Assembly (NCBI GenBank): GCA_037355855.1 | Contig: CM074767.1 | Span: 372,001-436,000, forward strand | Reading direction: 5' to 3' | Origin: Pseudo-nitzschia pungens | Lineage: Eukaryota; Bacillariophyta; Bacillariophyceae; Bacillariales; Bacillariaceae | Length of the DNA: 64,000 bases | Shown: one piece after another, positions 9,633-20,757 of the stretch | Layout: every line of letters starts with the position of its first letter | How positions within the stretch are numbered: the stretch's first letter is position 1 | Program-made: the position numbers and the translations under genes | The notes under the pieces: generated by a model | The model's database searches: none | Seen by the model: only the letters and a program-made list of their open reading frames with translations | Told to the model about the DNA's origin: nothing

Positions 9633-11465
9633 ATGCCCGGATTTTCTTCCAGCAAGTGGGAGAATTCTGGTGCTTTTCCAAGTCGTGACAAGGGTCGACC
9701 CATCCTACCCAAAAAGTCTAACATAGAACCCGCCCCCAGCCACAGCAGCAACAGCAGCGAGGGGGACAAGATATTTGAGGACGGATTCGAGAGCACCTTC
9801 GATACAGACAAGAAAAAGCTCTTCGACGCCCTGGCCACCGTCAAGGAGGGGTCCCGAGAAAAGTCCATCTTGTCGAGCACCTACGAGGGGCTCATGACCG
9901 TGTCCCATTCCAGTACGGAGACACCTGCTATCAGCAACACCACCACATCGGTAGTTCGAAACGCCGTAAAGAAGAGCAAGGAAACGCAAAAGTCGGGATC
10001 TACCGAGAGCAGCCGGGTCCAAAAAATCTATCCCTACAACGTCAACGTCTTTCGATCCATGGCCAGCAAGAACAATGGATCAACCATTGTCTCAGCAAGA
10101 AGGCGGAAGGACTGTCTCAACAAATCAAAAAGACCAAGGATTTGCAACTGCAACTTCAACCACAATCGCAACCCCATCCGGCACTTCCCAGCCCTCCAAG
10201 ACAGAACCGAAACGGGGCACGGATCGTCCGTCCCCAAGGCGATCGCCCCCCATTCCGTCCCCGCTCCTCTCCGCCGTCGAGGACGAGCTCTCCTCCATCA
10301 GTCACGGAGGATCACCACCAGCAGGAACCCACTCAGTACGTCTACGACTACATGGCCGACAACCAGCATCCCCCCATGAGTATCGCCTCGGCCCGGTCTC
10401 GCCGGGGCGGGAGCAAGCACCACATGGTCCGGCACACGCTCGCCACCACCCAAAAAATTTCCGCTAATCCCTCCAACATGCTGAGAAACCTCTTCATCAG
10501 CATCGAGGAAGAACGCCACCTGCACCGGCTGACGGCTCAGCACCTCCGGGCCCTCCACAACTGGTTTCTCTTTCTGCCGTCGATCCTCCTGGCCCTCGTG
10601 GCGGGACTGGTGGTCCTGATCTTCGAGGCCGACATCAACTCCAGCGAAGAGGTCCGTGTTTTTTCCTCCATTGGGGTCGGCGTCCTATGCATGGTCTCCG
10701 TCGTCTGGCAGGCCCTCGGCAAGCAACTGGACCTGGGTGTCAAGAGCTCGCTCCACGATTCGTGCTCGGTGGCCCTCAAGCGCCTCTCGGAGGACATATT
10801 GCTTACCATGTCGTCCGCCCCGGCCGACAGCATTCCGGCCGAGTACGTAGCACTCATCGGAGAAAAGTACGGCCAGGCCGCCGACGCCTGTCCCTTTCCG
10901 ATTCCCCTACAAGCTGGAGGCCGCGGCCGCCCACCTCTCGGATCGCATGATCCTCATGCTCCGACCCCCGCTGCCGGAGCAGCCATTGCCGGCATCGCTC
11001 GCGCAGAAACACAAGAACTTTGACCTGCTGCGGCTCTACGCTACCGCCTACGACGAACTGACGGCGGAGGTCATCCACTTTGTCGGTTTTCCTTTTGCCA
11101 TTCCGGATCCGCGAGCCACCAGCGAGGCCGCCCTCCGGAGTTTCAAGTCCATTGTCACCGAGGGAAAGGAGGTCGACCGGTGCCGGTGTTGTCGCCACTG
11201 GAGGTCGATCTTCCCGTGCCTAGAAGGATCCCGAACAAGAACCTGGGTTGTTCGATGTCTTGCAGGGTGTGGAGGGAGACTCTATATATCGGTCGCAGCG
11301 GAGTTTCTGAGGTTTCACATTAGGAATATCTGGTCTTGCAATAATCAATGTTTTCCGAAACAAGCTGCTACCGAGTGTGACTACAACAAGACTTGCAGAG
11401 AGGTTCAACACAGAGAACTAGCTCGCAGATCATCGACCGTGTTTCGGATACTAGTGAAGGTCTAA
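9633..11465 (+). CDS. Two-TM SLATT-like membrane protein, coding frame broken in two places
   Basis: The protein-like sequence runs through three pieces in changing frames. Frame A from ATG 9633 has a low-complexity N-terminus reaching FRSMASK. Frame B continues from about 10070 (EQWINHCLSKKAEGLSQQ) through a Pro-rich linker to the conserved core: RNLFISIEEERHLHRLTAQH, a hydrophobic pair (FLFLPSILLALVAGLVVLIF and IGVGVLCMVSVVWQAL), then LKRLSEDILLT and EYVALIGEKYGQ. Frame C from about 10908 carries YKLEAAAAHLSD to the end near 11465. The core resembles SLATT-type 2-TM domains, a tentative assignment. The B-to-C change is one extra C in a CCCC run (10904-10907). The A-to-B change is one missing base near 10069, or else a weak GT-AG intron 9951-10066. 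The last 80 residues look non-coding, so the true stop is uncertain. Confidence 0.55.
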
Positions 11466-11955
11466 ACGACTAAGTGTTATTGGTTTTGGTTTCTTGCTCG
11501 TCCCTACTAGTAACGAATACTAATGTTCTGCTGCAGTTTGACGAAATCTTGGAAATGTAAGACGAGAACTCACATTTCGTATACTAGTAGTAAACCTTAC
11601 TAGGTACCCGGGTACTCCTACTATGTTTGAGGATGCAAAAAGTCAACTCATAGTAATAGTAATTGCATTGCATGATTCTGTACGAACCAATCTCAAAAGA
11701 AGCAAACTAGTAGTAGTAGTGGTATCAGGACGGTGAGTAAGAAACAAAGGTTCAAAGGGTTTTAGTGAAGGAAGAACTACTATTACTGCTACTAGTACCG
11801 AACAACCACCAACTTCTACCTGCCTTGATTTACGAAATCTCTTGGTGGACGAGTGAGAAACACTACTAATCAGAAGACAAAAACTCTGGACCACGAGAGG
11901 CATAAGGTGCTGATAATAGTAGTAGGAGTGAAACAGTGGTAGTACAAATGAACTT
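11466..11955. other. Spacer between convergent genes
   Basis: AT-rich DNA with TAGTAG/TACTAC triplet runs and AACCTTACT words. I see no coding potential. It holds the 3' ends of the flanking convergent genes. Confidence 0.5.
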
Positions 11956-13314
11956 CTAAATCTTTTCTATGACAAGATAGGAGTGAACATAGTCCATACC
12001 GTGTGTCTCCGGCGATTCGGCCACCAAATCTTCATAGTTCGACCAAAACTGTTCGAGGATCCTTTCTTTTTCTTCTTCGGATCTGTTGTCATTGAGCGCA
12101 GCCTTGAAAGTCGAATGGGACCATGTTCGGGTGGTCTGTGGGATCGCAAGAAGCAAAACGAAAAAATTGAGAGAAACGATATATGAATATGTGTAAAGCG
12201 ATAGTGGTGACTTGTTGGAGGGACATACCGGCACAAATGTTTTGGCGTATTCGGCAGGGGACACCTTGCTCTCGCTCTTGATGTATTGCTCACGATACGG
12301 GCATCGGACGACCTTTTCTTCAGCCGAAACCAGTTTGAGGTCTGGACAGCGCTCGATTCCCGCGAGAAACTCTTCGGTGGTCCGATAATAGTTCGGAAAG
12401 GATACACCGGATTGCTCATCGGCGTTGATGATACCGTCCTCCGCAAGCTTGTTCCAGGCGTGGTCGAAGGAATCCCACATGCTGGAACCGACGTCGGTTT
12501 GACCCAAGAAGTATCCCTCTTTCGAGACGCAGAAATTGGCGCACACAAAACGTCCACCGGGGGAGAGTTCCCGTGATCGTGCCTGCAGAATCTTGAGCCA
12601 ATCGGCTTCGGCCTGCAATCGCTCTGCTTCTGGCGGTCCGTCGAGGCACCGCGCAGCATGCATGTACTCGGTGCCCTTGAGCGACGAGGGGGAAGAGCTC
12701 AGCCAGTGCATGGCTGTGAAACTCACACCCAAGTCGATAGAGCCGGAGGCATAGCATTGTTGGTGGAAACCTATCCCGTTGGCCTCTACAAAGACTCCCC
12801 CGAGGCTGTAGGGAGTGTCGATTTCCTGGTTGTAAGCGTCTGAAACCTTGATGTTCCCCAGGGCGTGATTGAAGACGCTCTTCCACTCGTTGTTGAGTTG
12901 ATCTTCGTAATGGATGACGACTTCTTTTTCGTCGTCGGTATCTGTGGTTTGTTCTCTAACGGCACGCACGACCTTGGAAAGCAATCCCAGGCTTGTGCCT
13001 GCATCTGCCGTCCCGTAATCCGCGACGTGAAATGCCCTGCTTTCGTGGATTGGCTGCTTTGAGACTTCCTGCAAGACAAGGGGTGTTGCTGCATCAATAA
13101 CGTCAAAACATCCCTTCGTTGCTGCGGTGTACGCCCCTTCACCATCTTTTCCGACTGGAGTGTGGACGTTCTCGATCGGAATAACAGCGGGCTTGGCTTT
13201 TCCTTTCAAAGCGAATGCCGTTGCTCCGTGAAAGGATGCGCCGCAGATAGAGGCAAACGAGACGCCTATCATTCGTTTCATCATTCTTGGCTTCACCTGG
13301 ATCATTTCGTGCAA
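11956..13314 (-). CDS. SABATH-family carboxyl/N-methyltransferase, probably plastid-targeted
   Basis: SABATH (methyltransferase 7) features occur in order. An SAM-binding VADYGTADAGTS lies near residue 100. IHYEDQLNNEW corresponds to the family's NDLxxNDF position. GVFVEANGIGF and SFTAMHWLSS match the GSFYxRLFP and SxxxHWLS blocks. A C-terminal cap follows. Plant members methylate carboxyl groups or ring nitrogens of small metabolites using SAM; the substrate here is unknown. A 93-nt GT-AG intron at 12136-12228 (minus strand) keeps the frame open, so a naive translation reads through it; removing it joins AKTFVP to TTRTWSHSTF and gives about 421 residues. Met11 (13284) gives the cleanest signal peptide, ending GATAFALKG, a diatom plastid-import motif. 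It is divergent from the dehydrogenase/oxidase fusion at 14169 across 854 bp. Confidence 0.85.
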   Translation of the reverse strand: MHEMIQVKPRMMKRMIGVSFASICGASFHGATAFALKGKAKPAVIPIENVHTPVGKDGEGAYTAATKGCFDVIDAATPLVLQEVSKQPIHESRAFHVADYGTADAGTSLGLLSKVVRAVREQTTDTDDEKEVVIHYEDQLNNEWKSVFNHALGNIKVSDAYNQEIDTPYSLGGVFVEANGIGFHQQCYASGSIDLGVSFTAMHWLSSSPSSLKGTEYMHAARCLDGPPEAERLQAEADWLKILQARSRELSPGGRFVCANFCVSKEGYFLGQTDVGSSMWDSFDHAWNKLAEDGIINADEQSGVSFPNYYRTTEEFLAGIERCPDLKLVSAEEKVVRCPYREQYIKSESKVSPAEYAKTFVPVCPSNKSPLSLYTYSYIVSLNFFVLLLAIPQTTRTWSHSTFKAALNDNRSEEEKERILEQFWSNYEDLVAESPETHGMDYVHSYLVIEKI

Positions 13315-14168
13315 GTTATATGTTTCGAATGAATATTGTTCTAGTTTCGAATGATGAATTTTTCCAACAGATCGATTCCCCCCTTATCGGATTCCCGGAA
13401 CGAACGGCTAGAGAGAAGTGAGAAAGGAAAAATCCAAAATCTTTCTTGTGTCAGAATTTAAGACTGTCCACATTGAAATCCACGTTTTTTGAAACTCGAA
13501 GTCGTAAGCGTTTTCTCAAAATAGCCCGCTAATTTGAATCAGATATAATATGCGCTTATTGGAATGACAATTAGATTACTGTACTAAAAGAATGCAAATG
13601 ACACATGTTTCGTACCTGGTAACTTACGCACTATACCTCTACATTCTTCTTTTTCTTGAGTCACAATCCTGAGTAATTTTTTCAAAAAATGCGAAAACCA
13701 AATTTTATCATCGATCAAGACATCCCGCTACGTTTAGCGACCTCTAATTCTATTAGGTTATCCGCTAGCATATCGCGCTTGGGGCATGGTACAATCACGT
13801 GCCGAAAAACAAAAGACTGGATATTCTACGACCTTCTGAGTGAGCTCCTATTGCCTTGCAGCCTGAATGGCTCTCACGGAACTTCTAAAGTGACGACGGA
13901 ACTTCTAAAGTCAGCAAACGATAGTCCTTTGCGAAGCCTACTGCGAGAATCTTAGTCAGCAAATTCGCTCATGCTCCTCAGTATCACCATCATTCGAAAG
14001 TGCAGTCATCATCGAATGATGTTCTGACCTGGGGTGAAGGTACAAAGTCGCCTGGCTCTCGAAACATCGACGGAAGAAGAATCTGTTCCACCACAATTTT
14101 GAAATCTGGGAAAGCACAACAACAATTTTAAACAGATACAATACCGGACCTTCAATCCATCCGCCACC
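13315..14168. promoter_or_regulatory. Shared divergent upstream region
   Basis: An 854-bp AT-rich interval between the SABATH methyltransferase (leftward) and the dehydrogenase/oxidase fusion (rightward). It must hold both promoters. I see a 13-bp direct repeat (ACGGAACTTCTAA, about 13875-13910) and no gene. A frame at 13689-13955 is AT-driven and not protein-like. Co-regulation is an inference from the arrangement only. Confidence 0.45.
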
Positions 14169-16953
14169 ATGGTATCCTTTCGTTCTGCTATTCGATCGGC
14201 GATATTTTCCGGAGTGCTTCTCTCCTGTGAAGTGTACGGACTGTCGTCGATCACATCCAAACCACCCACCAATTCGTTTCCGGACATCAGCAATGCCGTC
14301 CAAGAATTCTTCAAAGTGGTCGGGTCTACCAGAGATGCAAAGGTTTTCGAAGCCCCCGTGAGACAGGACGGAATCAAATTATACATTGCCACAGACGGAG
14401 ACTTTGACCACGAGCGACCTGGAAATGGAGGGATTCGGCTGTTGGATTATCAATCCGATCGACACGCCATCGACGACGCGGTAAGTGGTTAGGGCAAATG
14501 GGTGACTGGAATGGAGTATACGAGTCATTATTTTCCATTGGGAGAAATCAGAAGGAAACTAACTTACTCTATTTGTGTCTGGTCTGTTTCACAATCGCTA
14601 GATTCGGCTCGCAGAAGGCATGACCCGAAAGCACGACATGTTCCGAACGGGGTTCTCGGGAGCAAAATTGGTAGCAAATACCGACATCCCTCTAGGCAAA
14701 GTCAAACGAAAGCAATTGATGGAAGATATTGCGAACGCTTTGGAAGGTACGAATTCTCTTTTTTTGGTGCACAAGATTTTTGCGTTTGGTTTTGCTCGCC
14801 CATTATACTTGAAAAGCGTCCATCTGACCTGTTGTTGATCCATGCCTTGCATTTCTACAGTCCTCGCGGGATCCGTTTACACCGGATGCGATTTGAACAC
14901 GTGCGACATCGATATGGACTACCTCACCCAAGCTACGAACGAACAATACGTGTTGGCCGGTCGCGATTCGGCGGTCGACACGAACGTTGCCACGGCAGCC
15001 AGTGTCATTGGCAGTATCCTCGGATTGATCGAATCCCACAAGAACGATGGCGTCAAGATTTCCGATCTGACCTTTACGGTCCAGGGATGTGGAAAGGTCG
15101 GATCCACCGTGGCGAAAGAACTGGTGCGCCTGGGGGCCAAGAAGGTTCAAACCTGCGACATTCGGGAGTCGGCCGCGGACATTGAGGGCTGCACCCCCAT
15201 TGCGGATTGGTCGAAGACACCGACCGATTTCTTGGTCCCGTGCGCCAATTCCCTTGCAATCACCGAAGACATTGCGACCAACTTTCCGGAGGGGATCCGA
15301 TTTTGCACCGGTGCCACGAACAGTCCCTTTGCCGACAACGCCAAGGCCATATTCGCCAAGCGCGGTGTGTTCCACGTGCCGGAAAGCATCAGCAGTGCCG
15401 GAGCCATCCTGGCGGATTCCGTGGAGTGGTACGATCTCGATCTATATCAAAAGGTGGAACCGATGCTCATGTACGGATGGATTCGTGGATTGAGCCAGAA
15501 GAAAGCAAAGACCATGGTCGATCTCGCCGATAAATCCTCGGTTCGAATGATCGACGTGGTCCCGGATGTGGTTCCATCGCGATCCGGAGATCCCATCGGG
15601 AAGTCGTTTCCCGAATGGATCCGAGACAACACCCAGAAAACCGAAACATTGATCGTTGGTGGGGGCATGGCCGGCTGTAGCACGGCCTTCGCGCTCGGTG
15701 AAAAGAAGGTCAAGTCGATTCTGGTCGAACGAGGATCCTCTCTGGCTCCACCCACCGCCAGCAGCAACGGGGATTCACGAATGTACCGCAAAATGTATTC
15801 GGACGAATTCTTCAGCAAGATGCAAGCCACCGCACTGGAACGATGGAAGGTGGTCGAAGAGAAAAGTGGCGAGACGCTACTGCAGAAAAACGGATTGCTT
15901 TTTTACGGGGAAGACACCGGCGAAACCGTCGAGGGATCGGTCCTTGGTGCCAAGAAAACCATGGAAAACCTCGACCTCGAGCACACATTTTTCGAAACCG
16001 GCGACGCGATCACCGAGGAATACCCCGCCCTGAAGGGATGCGAGGGCATGCCCTACAGCGGTGTGTACGAGGCGGACGCGGGGCACATCAAGGCATCCAA
16101 GGCATGCCAAGCCATGGCAAGCATTGCTCAAGACGTGTGCGACGTCCATCTGGACACCCAGATCGTGTCATTGAACGTCGGGGAAGAGAAAGTCACCGCC
16201 ACTACCCGGGACGGATTGACCATCGAGGCCGACAACGTGGTGATTGCGGCAGGTCCGTGGACCAACAGCGTCCTGGAATCGGCCGGATTGCCGAAACTCA
16301 ACGTCAAGGTCTGGGAAATCCAGTGGGCCCACTATCGAGTCAAAAAATCGGTGGCGTCGTCCATTCCCCAGGCCTTTTACTTTCGCAAGGGACGGTGCAA
16401 GGAAGATGGTGGACTGTATTACGTGTTTCCAGCGAGTGCCACCGAATCTGTCAAGAGTGAAAACGCGAATTCGAACAACAACGACGACGACTACACCTAC
16501 GTCAAGGTTGGCGTCGACTTTCCATCGGGAGGAGACATGGAGGGCATGGATGCCTTCGACTACGGTGGATCCGACAAAATCCTGGAACTCATGGACGGCT
16601 GGGTTGCCGAGCATCTCCCGGACGTGGAAGAGAGGGTCGAATCCTTCACATCGCCCTACACCATGACAGAGGACTCGTACTTTGTCATGGACACCGTGGC
16701 CGACAGGGTGGCCGTCTTTTCGGGTGGAAGCGGCCGGGCCTTCAAGTTTGGGCCGCTGATCGGGGACTGCATGGCAGCGTTGGTGACGGGCGAAAAACCA
16801 CCGGTGGCTCTGGAGCGTTTCTCGGCCTCCCGGGAGGCAATTGTTGCCGCCACCGCCAACGTCCGAGTTGCCGGCAGCAGCGAGGAGGTTTCGTCGTCGA
16901 CAGCTACAACGACAACGACAGCACAAACGGAACCCGAGGCTGCCCTCGCGTAA
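14169..16953 (+). CDS. Fusion: leucine-dehydrogenase-type ELFV domain plus sarcosine-oxidase-type FAD domain
   Basis: Three exons, 14169-14480, 14602-14746 and 14861-16953, joined by GT-AG introns of 121 and 114 nt, give 849 residues. Residues about 50-390 are an ELFV amino-acid dehydrogenase of Leu/Val/Phe type. Lys114 (MTRK), Lys126 (SGAK) and Asp163 (GCD) match the substrate and catalytic Lys-Lys-Asp of leucine dehydrogenase, with the same 12-residue Lys-Lys spacing. VQGCGKVGS (225-234) is the NAD(P) Rossmann loop. Residues about 414-830 are a DAO-superfamily flavoprotein of monomeric sarcosine/pipecolate oxidase type: LIVGGGMAGCSTA binds ADP of FAD, and SPYTMTEDSYFVMD plus GGSGRAFKFGP form the C-terminal flavin site. 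The Cys that binds FAD covalently in that family is Ser here. The N-terminus is signal-peptide-like (VLLSCEVYG). One polypeptide could interconvert keto and amino acids and oxidise N-alkyl amino acids; the substrates are unknown. Confidence 0.88.
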
Positions 16954-18142
16954 TCGCACCTCACGCGACTAAGGATCCAATCGCGCAGGTTCGAGTTGAA
17001 CAGCGTTCGACCTGCTCGTTAGAAGGCGTACAACAAGGGGACAATATCGTTCCTCATCGTTAGAAGGACTCACGAAGCACAGAAATTGTTACACATGAAG
17101 TACGTTATTGCATGTGGATTATTTTAGGTCAAAAAGAAACGAAAGAAAATCAAAAGCACGAAGATTATTTGAACTTGTTTGGGTTCCGACCATTCTGTGC
17201 TACTTACGTACGTAAACCTTACTCGTACAAGGACATACCAGTCGACTAGTCAGCATGCATTTTTACCTTGAAAGCCATGGCATGCGCTCCGAGCATTTCT
17301 TTTGAAAATATTTTTTTTTACTTTCATTACTTTCCATGAGCAACTAAGAAGCAGCAAGAAGTTGTCATCACAACAAAACCTATCAGTAATTAGTAGTACT
17401 GCCTTCTTTTTGACAGCTACCGTACTACTACTATTAGTACTGGCGCGTATGCTTTCATTACAGGTCCTCGTTACTCATGATGCGCTGTTGCTTGCAGAAC
17501 AGCACCAGGACTACTACTAGTAGTAGTAGTACTAGTACTACTAATACGCCGCACAAAAACCTCTCGCCGGGCAGCCAACTACTACTGGGGAGGAAAGGGA
17601 GGAAAAGAGAAGCAACCGAGAAGAGGAGGGCTCTCTTTGGAGAAGCGATGTGTGCATGAAGAAGAAGAAGTACTACCTTCACCGCACCATGCACCACAGA
17701 ATCCTCCTCTGCCACCAACTGACTTTGGGTCTTCTTTCCTCTGTTCTGCTGCAGGTTTCAAACACCATTTCTTGCAAAGGGCACAAAAGCTGCAAAGCAG
17801 AACTCCAGCAACCAAAGAATGAGTCAAGAAGAAATATGAGGTACCAGTAAGGTTACTAGCAGTGAGTAGTAATAGAAGTAGCTACTACGGTACTACTACT
17901 ACTAGTAGATTACTCTAGTGTCGATCTTTATTTCTTTCTTTGGACTACTGCTACAAGTAGTAGTAGTAGTCGTTGCACTTATCGGGTTTGAAACTACTAG
18001 TAGTAGTAGTAATCTTACTGTGGTTGTATGGAGAGCTAGTTACGAATAGATTTAAGAAAAAATGATATGGAGTACGACTAAGGTTTACCTAACGGGTACC
18101 TAACTACATGAAGTGCGGTAATCTGTAATCTATTCATCCAGT
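16954..18142. other. Spacer rich in TAG/TAC triplets
   Basis: No gene seen. Triplet runs of TAG and TAC (17400-17550, 17870-18015) alternate with GTAAGGTTAC-type words, and an AATAATAAT run begins at 18142. Short frames at 17302-17850 are not protein-like. Confidence 0.55.
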
Positions 18143-20347
18143 AATAATAATAATAATAATATACTTATTTAAGTAGGAAAATCCACCGAAGGTGGTTAAA
18201 AGCTACTCAGTCTGTAACCAGACTTTATCGTCGCCTCAATCGAAGAGAGGTTAGGCCCCAAGTTGTAGAACGACGCGCCGCCTCAACCATGGGGAATAGG
18301 CCCCAGGTTGTAAGGACGGCTATTTTGCAAACGAACCTTGGTAAGAAACAGGAAAAAAAACGAACCAGTCCAGAGCACAACAGACACTGCTGTTGCAAAG
18401 CGTACAGGAAACGGGGTAACAAGAACGTGAAAGGGAAAGACACAAGCAAAACTGTCCCTCCAATGCTGGTGTGCAGCATCCGTAATGCTAGTGGTCAGCT
18501 GACACAAGCAAAACCCTGACTAGATACATGGTATCTGTAATGCTAGTGGTCAGCGTACAAAAGCAAAACTCCTCTCTGAATGCTGGATTGCAGCATCACC
18601 AGTAATGCGAGTAGTCATCCCCAAACACATCCCGAACCACATTCCTTACCACTGTATGGTACATAAAGTACAGTGCCTACTACCAAATTCAGAACAGCTG
18701 TCCTCCTGTTCGAACTTAGTAGTAGCCGGAAACACGTAGAGGCGGTGGAGCCTACTACCAAATTCAAATTCGTAACAGCTGGCCTTCTGTTCGAACTTGA
18801 ACTTGCTCTCCTGTAGTAGCTTGGAAACAGGGCCTTTAAGTGAAAACACTTATGGACCATCAGGACTGTAGGCTTGAAAACAGGTCTCTGCTGTATTGTG
18901 AACTGGAGGGGTATATGTAGGTGGTGGTGCGTTAAGTAACATGTACTTAGCAGCTTTGGGGCTTGGGTCATAAAAACAGTAGGTCCATAATCAAAAACAA
19001 TTATGGACTATCAGGGCAGTAGACTTGAAAACAGATGACAGTTGAAGTGTGCATCTGAGAGGGTTATGTAGGTAGGAGAGCCTTAAGCAAGCTGTACTTA
19101 GCGGCTTTGGGGCTTGGGTCAGGAAATAGTAGGACCTTAAGTGAGAACACTTATGGTCCAGCAGGGCAGTAGACTTGAAAACAGATGACAGTTGAAGTGT
19201 GCATCTGAGAGGTATATGTAGGTAGGAGAGCCTTAAGCAAGCTGTACTTAGCGGCTTTGGGGCTTGGGTAAGGAAACAGTAGGACCATAAGCGAAAACAC
19301 TTATGGTCAATCAGGGCAGTAGACTTGAAAACAGATGACAGTTGAAGAATGCATCTGAGAGGTATATGTAGGTAGGGGAGCCTTAAGCAAACTGTACTTA
19401 GTGGCTTTAGGGCTTGGGTCAGGAAACAGTAGGACCATAAGCGAAAACACTTAGGGTCCATCAGGGCAGTAGACTTGAAAACAGATGACAGTTGAAGAAT
19501 GCATCTGAGAGGTATATGTAGGTAGGGGAGCCTTAAGCAAACTGTACTTAGTGGCTTTAGGGCTTGGGTCAGGAAACAGTAGGACCATAAGCGAAAACAC
19601 TTAGGGTCCATCAGGGCAGTAGACTTGGAAACAGATGACATTTATACAGTACACCTGAGAGGGTTATGTAGGTGGTGGAGCCTTAAGCAAACTGTACTTA
19701 GCGGCTTTGGGGCTTGGGTCAAGAAACAGTAGGACCATAAGTGAAAACACTTAGGGTCCAGCAGGGCAATGGACTTGAAAACAGATGACAGAATTTCTTT
19801 TTTTAAAAAAAAAGATTCCTACAGTGGAAGGGGCTGTTCGTGAACTTCGACTTGAAAAGACTTAAGAGGACTCAGCAAGGAACTTCGAAGAATGTAGAAC
19901 ATTAAGTGAGAATCACTTAAGGAGCTTGGAAACAGTGTAGAACATTAAGTATAAGATATACTTAAGGGCCTTGGAATGGAGCTGGGAAACAGATCGAAGC
20001 AGAAATACAACGTTGTTGTCGGTTTTGCTGTACGGTAGAATCTGTACTGGAAGTGCTGTAGAAAATTATGTGTCGGTTTGCTGCTGCTGCTGCTGCTCGA
20101 TCGGCCGAGTGGTGAATTGGCAACCAAAGCAACCAAACGAAGCATCCAGCAACTGAACCGATAGCAGAAACGAAGAGCGCAGGTCTTGGTTAATACATGT
20201 AGGTCCTGGGGTTGTGATTGGGGGTGTATAAGGGAGCGAGATATCGCATGGTAAAGTTGTGTAGAAATCTACGTATTTTTAGTACTGGAACATCGGAACG
20301 TCGGACAAAATGCGCTTCGCGCAAATTGTGTAATCTATTCATCCAGT
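18124..20347. repeat. 2.2-kb repeat block bounded by a 19-bp direct repeat
   Basis: TGTAATCTATTCATCCAGT occurs exactly at 18124-18142 and 20329-20347. Between them lies almost only repeat: a duplicated GTAATGCTAGTGGTCAGC segment (18480-18610), a roughly 95-bp duplication (18675-18800), the 150-bp array (18836-19790) and short hairpin derivatives (19895-19975). The flanking repeats could be the edges of an insertion or short terminal repeats. No transposase or reverse transcriptase motif was found inside. Confidence 0.6.
18836..19790. repeat. Tandem array, about seven 150-bp units each with a small palindrome
   Basis: Units start near 18836, 18986, 19137, 19286, 19436, 19586 and 19736. The conserved core is GGGCAGTAGACTTGAAAACA and GGCTTTGGGGCTTGGGT. 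The later units are the most alike, so expansion there is recent. Each begins with a palindrome of the type CCATAAGTG-loop-CACTTATGG. In the second unit it is CCATAAT-loop-ATTATGG: the sequence changed but the pairing was kept. Because 150 is divisible by 3, the minus strand is open as a 216-residue frame with a 50-residue period. I treat that as a by-product. Confidence 0.85.
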
Positions 20348-20757
20348 CAAATGTGGTGTAGACGACGAAACTGAGAAGGTAATGAGACGGTGAGACGGTT
20401 CGCGGAGTAAGGTTACTATCGTAATCCGAAGTTTTCTCGGATGAGCACGTGCACTCGCACCTAAATAATAATTTGAAAAAGCGCGCACAACGGAAAAAAT
20501 GAGAGTCATTTCTTTAGTAATGGAGTTATTTCTTTGGTAATGAAATTGCATTTCTTTGGCAATGAATTGCATTACTTCGGAATTGCTTCACATTGATCCT
20601 CCCAGAACGCACAAAGGCACTCACCAGGAAGGGACAAAGCATATGCCAAAATAACGCTGAGAATGGTCAAATAGACCAATCTCTTGCCAGAGAGCACATC
20701 ATGGTGAATATTGAGGCTGTAGATGCCAAAAAGGACAGGATCTTCTTGCAATTTGGT

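Noticed and set aside
18991..19641. A 216-residue minus-strand open frame with a 50-residue repeat
   Set aside because: The DNA unit is 150 bp, divisible by three, so one frame stays open without selection. Composition is Cys/Leu/Ser-rich, there is no start context, and the conserved feature is a DNA palindrome rather than codons.
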